This document shows positions 12,001 to 24,628 of a stretch of 64,000 nt of DNA, one piece after another; within the stretch, counting starts at the first letter, position 1, and each line of letters opens with the position of its first letter. The notes under the pieces were generated by a model. The model made no database searches, was not told the origin of the DNA, and worked only from the letters and a program-made list of their open reading frames with translations. Position numbers and translations under genes: made by a program. Origin of the DNA: Mugil cephalus (lineage: Eukaryota; Chordata; Actinopteri; Mugiliformes; Mugilidae); assembly GCF_022458985.1 (NCBI RefSeq), contig NC_061772.1, forward strand, positions 3,459,501-3,523,500, read 5' to 3'.

Positions 12001-15000
12001 AGCTATTAACACTGTAATGTAGAGTTTGTATCTTTACAATCCTCAGTCTCTCTAAATCTTTGCATACCTTGGGCATCGTAATGGCACTGGATGGTCAGTG
12101 AACTGCATGTACTTCAACAGAAAAACAATATAAATTTTGTCAATTTTGATTTCTTGGTTTATTTTATGTTGTAGAGCTACACTGTAGACGTAATATACAT
12201 CCATTAATGTATGTTACCTTAATTTGCACATATAACATATGCATGGCCTACCATGTGCGACAGTTTTCAGTTGTTGGTACTTTGTCCCCATTATTATAGT
12301 GTCTTCCTTCTTCACTGTAGCAGCCACACTGTTCATTTGAGACACAGGTCATTGTATCCTCATTAAAGTATGGCTGAGCTGAGGGGCACTTTGGATAGCA
12401 TCCTAATCAAAAAGAAACAGCTGTTCATACAGTGCATGAAATTATTCAATTCATGTATAGCCCTTTTTTCATGTTCCCTTGCATAGAGCTTCAGAATAAA
12501 GGAAATGGAAAAGAAGTAAAATACCGAAACCTTGTTTCATACCTTCCAAGGGTGGTATTTGTGTTGAACAGCTGCCTGATGGGTTCTTGCAGGTTTTCAT
12601 GCAAGGAGAACCACATGGCATGTAGTGCCACTCACATTCACCAGGTGGATTGTAGTAATCACAGAAAAGAGCTGGAAAAATAATAAAATATACATTTATA
12701 GAGAAGCCACCCATACTCATGAGTTTAGACATAAATACATAATATGGCCAAAAACCACCCCATTCAAACACACTGTGTGTAAATGAATCCTACACTACTA
12801 TTTTGGAGCTGTTCATTAAGTGTTTTAAAGGTTTAAGGGTTGAAGGGAGAACAAAACATATCAGAGACAAGAGATCCTTTATGGAGATTCAGTTTTAAAT
12901 TTCAGTAGGAACAGAATTTAACAGAACAGAATTACTTGTCATTACTTGTCAAATTGTGACTTTCTGCAATGATTTTACGTTATTTAATGTGAAAGCTAAG
13001 TGAGAAGCTAAGAATGCATTCTTTCCGAAAAGAAGACGTTCTTAGAAACTGCCATGAACCATCCTTTATTTGATATAACCCAAATACTCACGGCAGATTT
13101 TAGGGGATCTCCAACGTATGCAGATGCCAGCTTGATTACAGGATTCAGCATAAGCGGCCACAGCAGTGCAGAAACACTCACAATCTCCACCAGTGTCACA
13201 AGCACAGGAGTCAAATACACATGATTCATAGTATGGAGTGGGATCCACCTACAGAGAAATGTGCATAAAATATATGATTGTTTATCACTTTTTTGTTATT
13301 GAAAGATTCATTCTGTTTTTAATTAATTCTCGGGTATCTGACTTTAGTTATGCTGACTGCAAGCATGTCTAAATAAGGATGTTGAAACTGAATAATTTCA
13401 CATCTGAAGGCTATAAATGCCCCAAAACCTGTCAACATAGTGTTTATATTGATGTTTCTTGTTTAAGTCATTTATCTTCGAGGTTCCATTTTATGAGGAA
13501 GTTATAAGGGGAAAAGCTTTGACTTAACATGGTCATTATTATTTCGTGTTGCATGTGGAGGTGGGGAACTTACAGTGGAATGGCAGACGGAGAAGACGTC
13601 ACTTTGTATGATGCTGCACTGTTTCTGAGACCATGACTGTCTGTATGGGTTGGCGGTGCAAGGGTTAGTTATGTTGTGAGCATCAGGACAGCTTGGTAAA
13701 TCCTTCCAGCTGTTACCAAATACCAGGGAGTTTACCACCACAGCATGAGATCTCGTAGTGAAGTCATTGTTTGCGCTGCTGTCATAGTTGCCACACAACC
13801 CACACACGCGACCCTGAAAGAGTGAACTTTCTGATATCATTTTGTTCAACAAACAAAGTCTGTTAAGTCATAATAAAATAAACACCATAATTCACAGTGT
13901 TTTGGGGTTACCTTATATTTTGGACTGAGTCTAATGAACAGGCTGGTCTTCCTGTCCCATATGAGAATGAGTCCATTGTTGGCTTCAACAACTAAATAGA
14001 TGCCCATAGTGCTGTAACTGAATGGAACAGTTTCTTCACTTCCACTTGAAAGCAGCTGGTAACTTCCCTCTGTTAGAACCAGTTCTGCAGTCTGAACAAA
14101 GGAAAAGACAACACGTTGTTCCTTAGAAAATGACTGTAGAACAGTTTTACAGAAATACATTTTCATACATTCTGCTACATGGTTGCGTTACAATATAGTT
14201 AAGAAAAAAAAAACTATTCACAGAAACACAAATGAGAAACTTAAATAAAAATAATAATTGTAACTAAACTAATGCATGATCAACAAATGAACAAAGCCAG
14301 AACAGCTGGATGTGTGAGATGAAATGAAACATTTTCAAGTCTGTTTCCTCAATAAATATCTACGCTACAATGTAGAGGAAAACATGTGTTATAAGTTTAC
14401 AAGAAACTACTTGTTTTAATTTTCTCTACATTTTAGAGACATGATTTTTAAAAGTTTAGTTTTATCAATACAAATGGCAAGATAATTGTACTCCTGTACA
14501 CTCATGTTCCTATATTTGTACAATTCTTAGAGGAGATGAGGAAATGATCATAGTTTTGGCTCTGTCAGTTGTTAAGAAGCTTTATGGAATTATAGGCAAA
14601 ACTACTTGAAAAGTTGCCATTGGCTCATCACACAGTTGCTTTATAGGGAATATTTACCCCCAAGAAGATCTTGATGGTCTTGGAGCAGGCGGTTCCCGTG
14701 GTTCCACAAGGAACATTCTCAGTGATCACTCTGAATGTTCCACTATTCTGAGTAGTGTCACAGTAATCCTGAGAGGGGTAGATGCACACACACATACACA
14801 AAAGAAATTAGTGATTAGCCTCCACTTGCCTCTTGAATTGTTGGTTCCTCTGTTTCCATTTTTGTCAGAGAAAATGGAAATCGGTATGCAATTAATTACT
14901 TTGAACTAAAAAATTTTTTTAAAAATTGAATTGCATTAAAGTGGCCAGCAAATACGTATTGCTGCTTGGACAGCGTTAACACTAAAGTTACTTCACCATC

Positions 15001-18000
15001 TGTTTTTGTGTGCATTCATACCTGAGTAAGAACGTATTCACAGCTGCCATCAAAAGTGAAGCGCTTCTGGTCAAAAGTCATGTAGTGTCCAGCACCATAG
15101 ACAGAGCAGGTTCCATCACACTGGTCGGTGGTGCACTGCCACTTCCTGTCTTTACATGTACTAAGAATACATACACATTAGATTAGATCAGGCTCTTATT
15201 AAAAGACGTGGATTTCTAGCTTTTTTTCCATTTAATTTCAACCATGATTCATTTACCAGGTATTACAGTCAACTTTGATGGTCTCTCCAGGCTTATAGGA
15301 GACACCATTCTGTAAACAGGGACAGTCCTCTGGCTTGATGCAGCCCCCTTTACCATCAGATACCATTCCAGATGGGCACATACAGCCGGAGACGCACCCT
15401 GTAGACATCTAAAGAAAAAGACCACACCTCAGACATGTTTCATTTTTACGTACCACAGGAAACATTTTACTTGGTGCCACTATCATGATTATCCAAAACA
15501 GTCTTTCTTTATTTACTTTATACTTGGGAAATTGTGACTTACGCAAGCCATGTCCAACGTGTTGCAACTCTTCTCACACTCAGTACCCTTTGCATCTGGA
15601 CCATTAGCAGAGCAGTTGAAAAACACCATGGGAGAAGCGCAGGCTGTTGAAAAAAGACAGATCTAAAATGAATTTAATGTATTGCAAAATGAGCCTTAGT
15701 CTCTAAAAGTCTCTAAAATCTAACCCTGCGTGCATCGTCAAAACATTCTGAGAAGATCTTGTCAGAGTTAACTGGTCTGCTGCAGGGCATTTTGTGCCAA
15801 ATACCAACCCCATTGCAGAAAAATACAGGTTCAATTCCAGGAACCAGAGAGAGGAGCAGTCCATAAATGTGTACTTAGCTATTTGTGTGAGGGGTTAGAA
15901 GCACTGAACTTCACAACAAAAGATTTGACACGGGCAGGAGGTGATGGGATGGGATTAGCACTTCAGGTGATACACCAGAATGCACAGCTGTGCCGACAAA
16001 GGAGGTGGAATGCAGAGTATGTAAGAAGAAAGAACACATCACCAAGGCATGCCATTCCCCAGATGGAACGGAAAAAAGACTGGAAGTTTTTTTGGTGGCC
16101 AACACTTGACAAGGACATTGAAATTGAGATGAATCTGTGTGAAATACATAAGCAGCAGCATAGCATACTGGTCATGTCACCTCTGCACGCATGGAAATAT
16201 GCTACGGGTCCAAGGCAGAGGATACACCAGGATTTTGCAGAACACAGTAAGCAAATATTTCTGGTTCTTATGGGTACATAAGAACTGGCCTAACATAATT
16301 CACATGCAGACCATTACAGTAAGCAAAACTATTGAGGTTTTAAGAAATCTCTTTGCATCATACAGATTGCCAAAAGAGGTAGTGATGGATAATCGACCTC
16401 AGAGAACACGTTGACAAAGGGGTATTGTGGTGTATAGAAAAAGAGTAAGAGGATACTTGACCATTCAGAGACTGCTGTGCATGGCAAGTGCTGGTTCCGA
16501 CCAATATTTAGTTACGTGTTATCATCAGAAGAGGGCGCTAATGGATTTTGAGATTTTCTCGGGGTCCAGCAAGAGCACTTCAAGTGGAATAAAGTACCCA
16601 TCATTGTTCATTATAACTACCAGTTTTTCACCTGATGCGTATTTGGAGAAGTGCATACCCGACATATGGCACTGTTGCACACTGGACAGAGAAGTGTGCT
16701 TTCGTGTCATACTTTATATAGCTTGCATACAGGTATGTAAGCTCGAGTATGTTTGACCACACAGAACATGTCTCGATTTCCCAATGAATACTAAGGGTAA
16801 ATACAACATTGTAACAACACTGCATCAATTACGATCAATCCACGAATGGACCACTTAGACCCCTCTCCGTCATGCCAAAGGTAAAGGAAATAAAATAAAA
16901 TAAAAATTCACTCAGCATTTAAGACAAATACTTTGAAGAAATAAAGCAGTCTTTATATATAGGCTCTAAGAGTAATTAATAGTTGCGTGTCACGGCTGTA
17001 ACTTACATGGCTGTTCAACTAACTCTCCAATGCAGTGGAATTTGCCCTCCTTGCAGGTGCTTGAGTGGGAACATGAAAAATACATTAAGATACATACAGT
17101 ATGGCCTTACAGCGGCCATTAATATATTTGTTATATACATTCGTCATATCTCAAAAAGAACAAATAATCAAAATTTAAAGAACAACTGTGAAAATTCAAA
17201 ACCTGCCAGCGCTGTCTCCATGTCCCAGTAGGTAAGCAATGTCAGTCATAAACAGTTTAAAAATGCTTTACAACAACCAAAACCAATCTAATTGCATAGT
17301 ACAGCATTTGAATTTACTTTGGTGTTCAAAACAGCACACATTGGATCTTACATACTGACTTTGGCACATGGAAAAGCAATGTGAACGTGCCAAAGCTTAT
17401 ATAAAATACTGCACAATATATGATTTTCATACCACATCACCCCATCCTTGTTGATGACCTGTCCAGGAGGAACAACTGTGCCTTTGTCATAACAGGGACA
17501 AGACTTGGATGGGACACACTTCCCAGAGTCGTCCAGGTAGGTTCCCTCCGCACAGATACAGCCATCAATGGGCGGGAAGGAGATGTGACAGTTAAGGTCT
17601 GCGGAGTCGATGCAGCGGCAGGTGCGACTGCTGGTTGTGATGTTGTAGGAGTAGACCATGCTGCTGGGACAGCTAGCATATTTCCCTGAGGGGGTAAAAT
17701 CACAGAATCAGTGGAAAACTTTGACAATATTGCACTGCAATGGTATTACGATTACTGTTGTTAATGTTGTTTTGCAGAGGAAGGTGCAAGGTCTTAACCT
17801 AAAAGATGAAGATGTGCGAAGATGCAAAGCACTTTTCTACATATTGGTACTAAGAGCAATTTACAGCCACTGCGCCACATTTCATGGACAACCTTCCCAT
17901 CTGTCTGTCGTTATGCACAGTTAGGTTCATATCTAGCGGAACATTGCAGTCGCTTACCAAAACATTACCAAACATCAAGTTATAATATAATAGCTATGCA

Positions 18001-21000
18001 TAAAACTCCTCTGTCTTACTATTTCTCATTACTCACCACAGATGCTGTTCCTCCATCCACTGATCTGGATTCCTGCAACTGCACAGGCATGGACGTAGGA
18101 GGAGACTGCTGCACACATGCAATCTTCACTCTTTTCACAATTACAGCTGTCATACATGCAGTTCTGTGAGAAAACAAAGTAATCCGCGTGAGTTCAGATC
18201 AGCTGTCAGGGTACTGTCAGGTGCAGTAAATGGAGAGATTTCCAAACTTTATCAGTGATTACCTCTTTATAAGTGTCAGGGCTGATCTCTGAGTGACAGG
18301 AGGCAAACACTCCCTGAGGGTCAGTCAGCATGGAACACCAGTGCTGGGCATATTTCTCTGTCATTGACACACAAGGATAGCCATGAGTCATTGTGAAGGA
18401 CCCACAGCGATAATACAGAAGTCACACCTAGTCACACCTACCATTTTCTAGACTGACACTGCAGGGATTCTCAAAGTTGGTCTTAACATCAGGGCAACCA
18501 GCACGTGTCTTCCAGCTGTTGACAAAACCAGCTGCTGTGGCATCAGTAACACCACTGAGCTTAAGGAAGTCATCAGCTTGGTTATTGTTGAAGTTCCCAC
18601 ACAGACCTGTAGACAGACACCATCATATTAATAACAATACCAATCCTTTTACAGTGTTGACAACAATATGGCTTCACTGTGTTTCTATCATGACCTAGAT
18701 TTAGAGTAGAGATTTAACCACAGAGATTACTTAGCAGTCCAGTCCAAACTATATATGTTTAGTTTGTGTAAAATGAAACACAGTGGCACTGTAGAAGCTA
18801 TTACAGGTCCCTCAGACCATGTGCCTCTTCAATTCATTTGGCTGTGCTTGCCAAACTGTGTAGCCACTATTAGATATGTAATTTATATACTGCATCTCAT
18901 AACTTATATCTTACATAACTCATTATATTAGACTTTATATATACACATAACAGATTAAATCTCACGTTTAATCCATATGTCCAGATTGTAATATATTCTA
19001 TATTTGTATATCCTATTTGCCCTATATTTTGGGCCAATTCTGGGATCTTTCTTTCAGTCAGATATTACTTAAGTGTACGTACCGCAGGTCTCAGACTGGT
19101 AATCGCTGGTCACTGTGATATAGACCTGCATGACAGGCTTTAGTTGCACCTCCAACAGAAGGCCAACAGACGTCTCTACCAGCAGATAGAATGAGGATCC
19201 TCTGATGGCAGTGATCCCAACTAGAGGTCAAGAAAAATGATGGAGGTGAGCTTGTCAAAAAGTCGTAGGTACATAAAATCAGTTCACCATTAAAGCATGT
19301 AAATACTGAAATCTGTTTGCATGCTTCAGTGCCATTCCAGTCAGATAATAAATAAACGTGATCCGTGTGGTTTGTGTGAAAACAGTCTCTAGAGGTTTAA
19401 TGAAATAAAAGTTAAATATTATTAACAAAAAAGGAATGCATTATTGAGCCTATGCCTTTGTTTCAAAGCAAAGCACAAATTCAGCATCCTCTGTTGATAG
19501 ATTTCTTATAGAAACCCCCATACTCTCTCTCTCTCTCAAAGCCTTTTTAATGCTTTTAAAAGACTTTTAATGAATTCTTTTCAAATTGATTTGTTATTCC
19601 ATATACATGGCAGTCCTTGTTGGTAATGTTGAGCTCTAGAGGTGTGATAGCGACCAGGACACTATCCTGTAGTCAGTCTATCCTTGTTCTACATAGTGTG
19701 TGTTGAGAGACAGTCAGGGATGCATGATGTACAGTGAAAGCAACTCACCAGCAGAGAAGGGTAACTGAGCATAAATGCCATTCACGTAAACCATACCACT
19801 GGGCTGGATCGTGATAACCTTTGTGTAAGAGGAAACATAATATTAATACTGACACCTTTACATGATGTTTTTTTTTATTTATTTATTTTAACCTTTTATG
19901 TTTAAGGACATTTACTGTGACCACCTAACTCAATCTGATTGTGATATAGAAAAAAAGTGACTGTCTGAAATGCGAGAAGCACATATTCAACTATCTATAA
20001 TTTTCTCTATGATGCGATAAATGTTAAGTTAAATGATAATCTGATAATCTGTGTATTATACTCACATTAGCCCCTCCAGACAAACCCAGGGTAACAGACT
20101 TGAGGCAGGTTTCACTTTCCGACACTCCACACTGTAAAAGTTCTCCCTGTACCACAAACTTGTTTCCACTGCAGTCCTAAACAGACATTACACAAAGATA
20201 TTCAACCATTGGTGAACTGAACATGTAGGGAACAATAAGAGAGAGTGTGTATTTGTTAGTTGTAGTATGCTGCACAGTTATGAGCAGCACAGATACAAGT
20301 AGTGGTTGAAGTTATTATTAGTGCATAATATTAGGGAATTATCAAATATTTATGCTGTTCTTGTGAAAATGTTCCCTCTGTCATTATTTTGACTCGGGAA
20401 ATTATTATTATTGTAATTTTATCACACTATGTATTGCATCACTGTACACTTATTAAAAGACCTACGAGGAAATTAAAAAAATAGACCATTTAGTTTTAAT
20501 ATTCAATTTAAGAGAATGAATACATAACAAACTCTATTATTCTTACTATTTTCACTCACACTAACCACAACCTTCAATCTATATTTGAACTTGTTTGAGG
20601 TTGAGGTCTTGTGTTGTGTGTTTTTGTGATCCATAGGTTGTGCTGGTGTGGGCTATAACATTGGTGATTATTGTGTTTCTACCTTAGCCAGAATATAGGT
20701 GCAGTCCCCATGAAAGGTGTAGGCTTTTTCATCGAAGGTGCTGACGTGAGCTCCTCCCTCCACAGCACAGGTTCCTGGACAGTTCTTTTCTGTACACCTC
20801 CAGTGGCCACCCTCACACACGCTGTCAATGCACTCAGTTTAATCTTTGCCAGTGGATTTGACTAAGTAATCCCAAACATCGCTAAAACTGTTATAGTTAC
20901 AGGCTAAATTAGATACACATCATTGGACCTATTGGGCTTCTGTGCACACACATTTCCTATAATGCAGCGTGTTCTTTTACATCAGGACAAACTGACATGC

Positions 21001-24000
21001 TGTATGTCATACCATTTTTTGCAGTTGGTTGAGTAGGACTCTCCAGGACTATAGGTCTTGCTGTTGTAGCTGCAGGAGCACTCACTCAGTGGAACACAGC
21101 CCTTTCCATTTAAATCATCAAGTACCATGCCTGTAAGCAATCAGAGTAATACTGTAGTGTACTGAAACACATAGTGTGTGTGTGTGTGCAATTGCATGCC
21201 TGGAATTGTCATTCTGTTTCACCTGCAGGGCAGAAGCATCCATCGTTACAGTGGTTGTTACAGGTGTGGCTGGCCTCCGGGTTGGAGCAGGTATCAGCAC
21301 AGGGACTCCCACACTCTTTGTACTCCATTTGGTAGGGACAAGATTTCCCTGTGAATAGATCAATTGTTCCTTACTACTTGACTTGTTTTACTTTTCTGAT
21401 AACATTCATGCACAAAAACATTTCTATTGTAGCCTGGTTTCAGACCCTGAATGGACTGCCCATTCAAAACAGTATTCAAACTAACCTAAAGTTGCAGAGG
21501 GCATGATGATCATGTTTTTAAGAACCAACTCACACACATCACTCATTACTTACTCAGTGTTTAATTAGGGACTAGTTTAGTCCGTGTCAACAAGCACACC
21601 CTTGAACAATCTATAGCTATACTTTTGCCACAGTCCAAAACCATCAAGAAGGAGCTTAGAATAAGATTGAGGATTATTAATGAGTATATTCAATGAAAAA
21701 CAATTCTACACAGTATTTTTCATAAAAATGTAATGGAAATACACAACTTATGTTTATTTGGGGATTGGCTCATGCCAGAGTCATCTGTAGTTCTTCAATA
21801 TTTGTCATAGACTTGTCTATGTTTGGAATAACTGGACTGGATGGAATCAGTGTTTGAGAATATTTAATTTGCCGTGTCTAAGTAGTACTCACAGCAGAAC
21901 TCTTTGGTTCTCCAGTTCTTGGGCTTGCCACCAGCATGGACACACTGCCTGGAGAATTCAGACATGGTGTTGCACAGGCAGGAGGGATCTACCGTTTTGC
22001 TTTCACTATTGCCACAATGGCAGAGGTCTGACATACAGGCTGAAGTGAAGGAGTCGATGTCCAGCAGACTGTGACAGCTATTGAAGGCTGGACCTGTGAG
22101 GATCTGCTGACACAGAGGTTTCTGCAAAGAGACAGATGAACAGTAAAAAACAAGGAACAGACATTTTATTCACTGATAATTATAATTTGTGGCAAATTGT
22201 GGAGTTTTTAGAAACTAGTCTGGCTGAGAGCTGGTAATTATTTTCTTGTGTGAGGCTACGGTACAGGTACTTCGGCCTTCAACTGATATGCATGCATGGC
22301 ACACTAAGATGTGATTTCTGCTCTGTTTTGTCTGGGTTAAAGTTGCATGGTCATTTCAATTGCATCATCACAGGTTTTGTATGAACTCGGCTGCAGCATC
22401 TTAATTTAGGATTAACTTAAATCTATGGCAAGTTCGGTTCGATTATGGTTCAATGGTTAATTCATGAAGTGAAGAATATATTCTTAACAACTACAGTGGC
22501 TGTGTTAATCAACAACACAAAACCAAGAGTCACATGTACTAGAGATATTGTGAGATGACAGCAAATTTATCATTTCCACCTCAGCTCTTTTCTGATGCAG
22601 AGTTAATGTCAAACAATCAATCCAGTCCAGCAACTGGCCCCTAAATTTCTATGCATACTGCCAAGCATGGCACTTTATCCATTTAAAAAATGAAACTATT
22701 ACAGTTTTAATTAATAACATGCAAAGAAACATAGATCTGGTTTACTCAAAAGCTATGCATAGTAACCTTACATTTGTTGATGTAAAACATGGTATGGTAA
22801 ACATAATATATTTTATTATCTGATACAATTAATTAATTAATAGGAAAGAATTCAAAGATGCCACTTTGATCCAAGTGAAGCCTCACCAAATTGTCGCAGC
22901 TTTCTGTTGGTTTTGTTTTCACGTCATAGTCAGAACAGCTTTCAGTTGGACCATCCATTTTCCAGAAGTTAGCAAAGTCCTCGGGGGACATTTTCACACC
23001 TGTTTGAAAGATAGAAAAAAATCATAGTCAGTTCTGTGACCCTGCCTGAATTGACTGACTGTTTGAAGTGGGTCATAGTGTACCATGACTGTAGAACTCA
23101 TTCCGAAGCTGGAGCCCATTAAAGTCTCCACAAAGACCACAGGTTTGGTTCTTGTACTTAGTGTCTAGCTCCACCTGTGGGAACAATAATTAGTCATTTT
23201 AAACACTGGATAGAAACTGTGGAAAAGCTTTAGTGTCAGAATATAAAAATGGATGTAGCCACACCAACGTGAAATGTCAATTTGACCATTGCTAAAGTAT
23301 CTTAAAGTGCATTGACACTTAAGGTCTCTAGGTGTTACCTCCAAAAATCTCTGGCTAAATCTATAGCCAGACATCCACAAACCAGTGTTACAGTGGCTAT
23401 ATCCACCTTTCTCATGCAGTCTATGGAAAGATTTCTCTGTGTGAGTACTTCAGTGTGTAGCCTAATTCTGTGGAAATAGAATAGAACAGAATAGAATAGA
23501 ATAGTTTTCTGTGTGGCCAGAATCGTACCAGAAAAGAGTCCTCCTCATTCCAGATAGCAAAAAGTCCAAGTTTTGCTTTGATTGTGATGTAAGTGGGAGT
23601 TTTCTCAATTTGTACTCCTGCTTGACTATGTGGTAGGACAACTCTGCAAAAAGAAGGAAAAAAGAAATCACAATATATGATATATAATAACATTTTCTAA
23701 CTTTCTTGTGACTTCATCATAAGGTGGCTCACCATGTTGGAATGTTCCAAAGCAAAAGGTGATAGTAGGTGTCAATATTTTTCAGAAAATTAACATATGT
23801 ACCTTATGTGCTTAGGTTCTACATGCATACTGTTCTAATAACCGATTTTGGGTCTTCATATGGATGTTAAGAGACATTATGGAATAAGACTGAAATACAC
23901 CATTCAGTCTGAAGAAATGAATTATGCAGGCAGAGAGAACGGGGTTCAGCGTTTTTAAAGCAAACTCACATTTTCCCATCCACGATCACTGAGCCCTTGG

Positions 24001-24574
24001 AGAGTTGCACAACTGTGCCCTCCAGCTTCAGAACGATGTTTTTGATGGTAGGATGGCCATCAACCTCCTCTCTTCTCAGTTGGACATTGAAGTCCTCGTA
24101 GGTGTTCTTACAGGAGGAAGTGAGGATGTAGTTGCAGGTGGAGTGCAATTGGAAAATACTCCCATCATAGGTCTTGAAGTGGAAGTTCCCCCACGTACTG
24201 CAAACCTGGTCATTATGGATGGGACTCACATCTGTAAGGACAAATCAGGATGTGACCACAGTGACCACATTTTACTTTAGCCTTCACCTGAAAAAAATGA
24301 ATCCTTCCGCTGCATAAATGAATACAAAGTGAAGCTCAACAACAAGCTCACCTGTTATTTTTTTAGGAATTGGATTCACAGCAGACGTTGCCTCTGTTGA
24401 AAATGATAAGAGTTATTTGTTAGATAAACAGTAATCACTTCGCAAACTACATTATAACATAATATGGCTGAGCTTTGCTGTAACATGTGGAGAAACAATA
24501 TACGTACCACTGTGCCAAGCAGCTACGATGGCCAATAGGCTCAGCCATACCGGCCACTTGTTAGCCATATCCAT
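1..24574 (-). CDS. Gel-forming secreted mucin, MUC5AC/MUC5B/MUC2-like, 3' end outside window
   Basis: Secreted polymeric mucin; the family makes disulfide-linked mucus gels in goblet or epithelial cells. Exons on the minus strand: 24574-24508, 24393-24352, 24231-23970, 23643-23529, 23174-23084, 22999-22887, 22121-21893, 21348-21223, 21130-21013, 20821-20683, 20176-20066, 19818-19749, 19220-19083, 18606-18442, 18357-18263, 18163-18037, 17685-17433, 17059-17007, 15643-15543, 15408-15257, 15160-15022, 14768-14658, 14091-13912, 13813-13574, 13248-13092, 12671-12543, 12402-12252, 12102-12068, 11974-11765 and 11677 to the window edge. All have AG/GT borders and phases that agree throughout. The start MDMANKWPV gives a hydrophobic signal peptide; the next Met, two codons on, is equally possible. 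Order: D1, D2, D', D3, then 24 CysD domains separated by Thr-rich linkers. About 5,200 codons lie in the window if the five indel sites in exon 30 are errors. The D4, VWC and cystine-knot part expected in this family is not seen. Orthology to MUC5AC, MUC5B or MUC2 cannot be settled here. Confidence 0.9.
516..522 (-). other. Frame break 1 in the mucin array (-1)
   Basis: This unit reads GTAGGTGCTGAG on the plus strand where its sisters read GTAGGTGGCTGAG. One G is missing, in the linker part. Confidence 0.85.
2528..2537 (-). other. Frame break 2 in the mucin array (+2)
   Basis: The plus strand reads CCTTGTTGTGTAGTTG against CCTTGTTGTAGTTG in sister units: two extra bases in a GT-rich linker. 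Confidence 0.85.
5089..5096 (-). other. Frame break 3 in the mucin array (+1)
   Basis: A run of six T stands where all other units have five (GATTGTTTTTACAT), inside the CysD codons. It is a homopolymer indel. Confidence 0.85.
5825..5830 (-). other. Frame break 4 in the mucin array (-1)
   Basis: The plus strand reads GTGACGGTGTAG where sisters read GTGACGGGTGTAG. One G of a three-G run is missing. Confidence 0.85.
6430..6475 (-). other. Frame break 5 in the mucin array (clustered indels, net -1)
   Basis: Compared with sister units, one G is lost and one T gained near 6433-6438, then a T is gained and bases are lost near 6460-6468 (GGGTTTGTGGTTTGTAG against GGGTTGTGGTTGTTGTAG). It is the first break met when reading from the start codon, and the undisturbed frame would stop at 6345. 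The five net shifts add to zero, so the reading frame at the left edge is again that of the gene. Confidence 0.8.
10340..11677 (-). other. Three diverged CysD (WxxW) domains before the homogeneous array
   Basis: The first CysD (about 11390-11665) has [15 protein letters not shown] and a GGDDETY loop, and is closest to the usual vertebrate MUC5 form. Two others (about 11015-11300 and 10520-10810) share [19 protein letters not shown] and are nearly identical to each other. They lie about 490 bp apart including their Thr-rich linkers. All keep the Trp-x-x-Trp motif and the cysteine pattern of the Mucin2_WxxW family. They form a different subtype from the 21 units that follow, so the gene holds at least three CysD lineages. 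Confidence 0.85.
11765..15643 (-). other. Mucin D'-D3 assembly and linker, exons 19-29
   Basis: Exons 19-20 encode D' ([37 protein letters not shown]). Exons 21-24 encode VWD3, with [20 protein letters not shown] at its start and [11 protein letters not shown] in exon 24. Exon 25 encodes C8-3 ([18 protein letters not shown]), exons 26-27 TIL3 ([19 protein letters not shown]), and exons 28-29 the E-type hairpin [11 protein letters not shown]...IYNTTDG seen in MUC5-type mucins. Exon 29 ends in a short Thr-rich stretch. D3 cysteines link the N-termini of gel-forming mucins; exon 28 is just 35 nt. Confidence 0.88.
15690..16850 (+). mobile_element. Decayed Ty3/gypsy-type LTR retroelement relic in mucin intron 18
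   Basis: It lies opposite to the mucin, between exons 19 and 18. A reading frame at 15883-16281 contains a gag-like basic zinc-knuckle region (about 15990-16050) joined almost directly to an integrase-like region ([12 protein letters not shown], then [20 protein letters not shown]). After a frameshift near 16280 integrase similarity continues to about 16414 ([17 protein letters not shown]). Protease, reverse transcriptase and RNase H are absent, so this is an internally deleted, inactive copy. The LTR ends were not identified; the right limit is approximate. Confidence 0.65.
17007..20821 (-). other. Mucin D2 assembly (VWD2-C8-TIL), exons 10-18
   Basis: Exons 10-14 encode VWD2 (about residues 387-595). 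It starts after CEGGHWRC with [20 protein letters not shown] and contains the second CGLCGNFNN motif. Exons 15-16 encode C8 ([15 protein letters not shown]). Exon 17 encodes TIL2 ([15 protein letters not shown] and [13 protein letters not shown]). Exon 18, only 53 nt, encodes the TCKEGKFHC hairpin that closes the module. The intron after exon 18 carries a retroelement relic. Confidence 0.88.
21013..24231 (-). other. Mucin D1 assembly (VWD1-C8-TIL), exons 3-9
   Basis: Exons 3-5 encode the VWD fold (about residues 37-192), opening with [15 protein letters not shown] and ending in the disulfide motif CGLCGDFNG. Exons 6-7 encode the C8 module (about 192-306), with the Cys cluster [11 protein letters not shown]. 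Exons 8-9 encode the TIL module (about 306-387; [12 protein letters not shown] and later [11 protein letters not shown]). In VWF and gel-forming mucins D1-D2 keeps the protein condensed and assists multimer formation in the Golgi; that role is known for the family and inferred here. Confidence 0.88.
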
Positions 24575-24621
24575 TCGCTTCTCCGTGCTAACTCTCAGAA
24601 AGACAGAAAGAAAGTCCAGTC

Positions 24622-24628
24622 TTTTATA
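24622..24628 (-). promoter_or_regulatory. TATA box of the mucin gene
   Basis: TATAAAA on the minus strand (in context TGTATAAAAGACTGG) lies 48 bp upstream of the ATG at 24574. Transcription would start near 24592-24598, which leaves a 5' UTR of only about 20-25 nt. A TATA promoter suits a strongly expressed, tissue-restricted secretory gene. The start site is inferred. Confidence 0.7.

Noticed and set aside
15883..16281. 132-codon open frame as a gene inside the mucin intron
   Set aside because: It joins gag-like and integrase-like pieces of a dead retroelement, antisense to the mucin.
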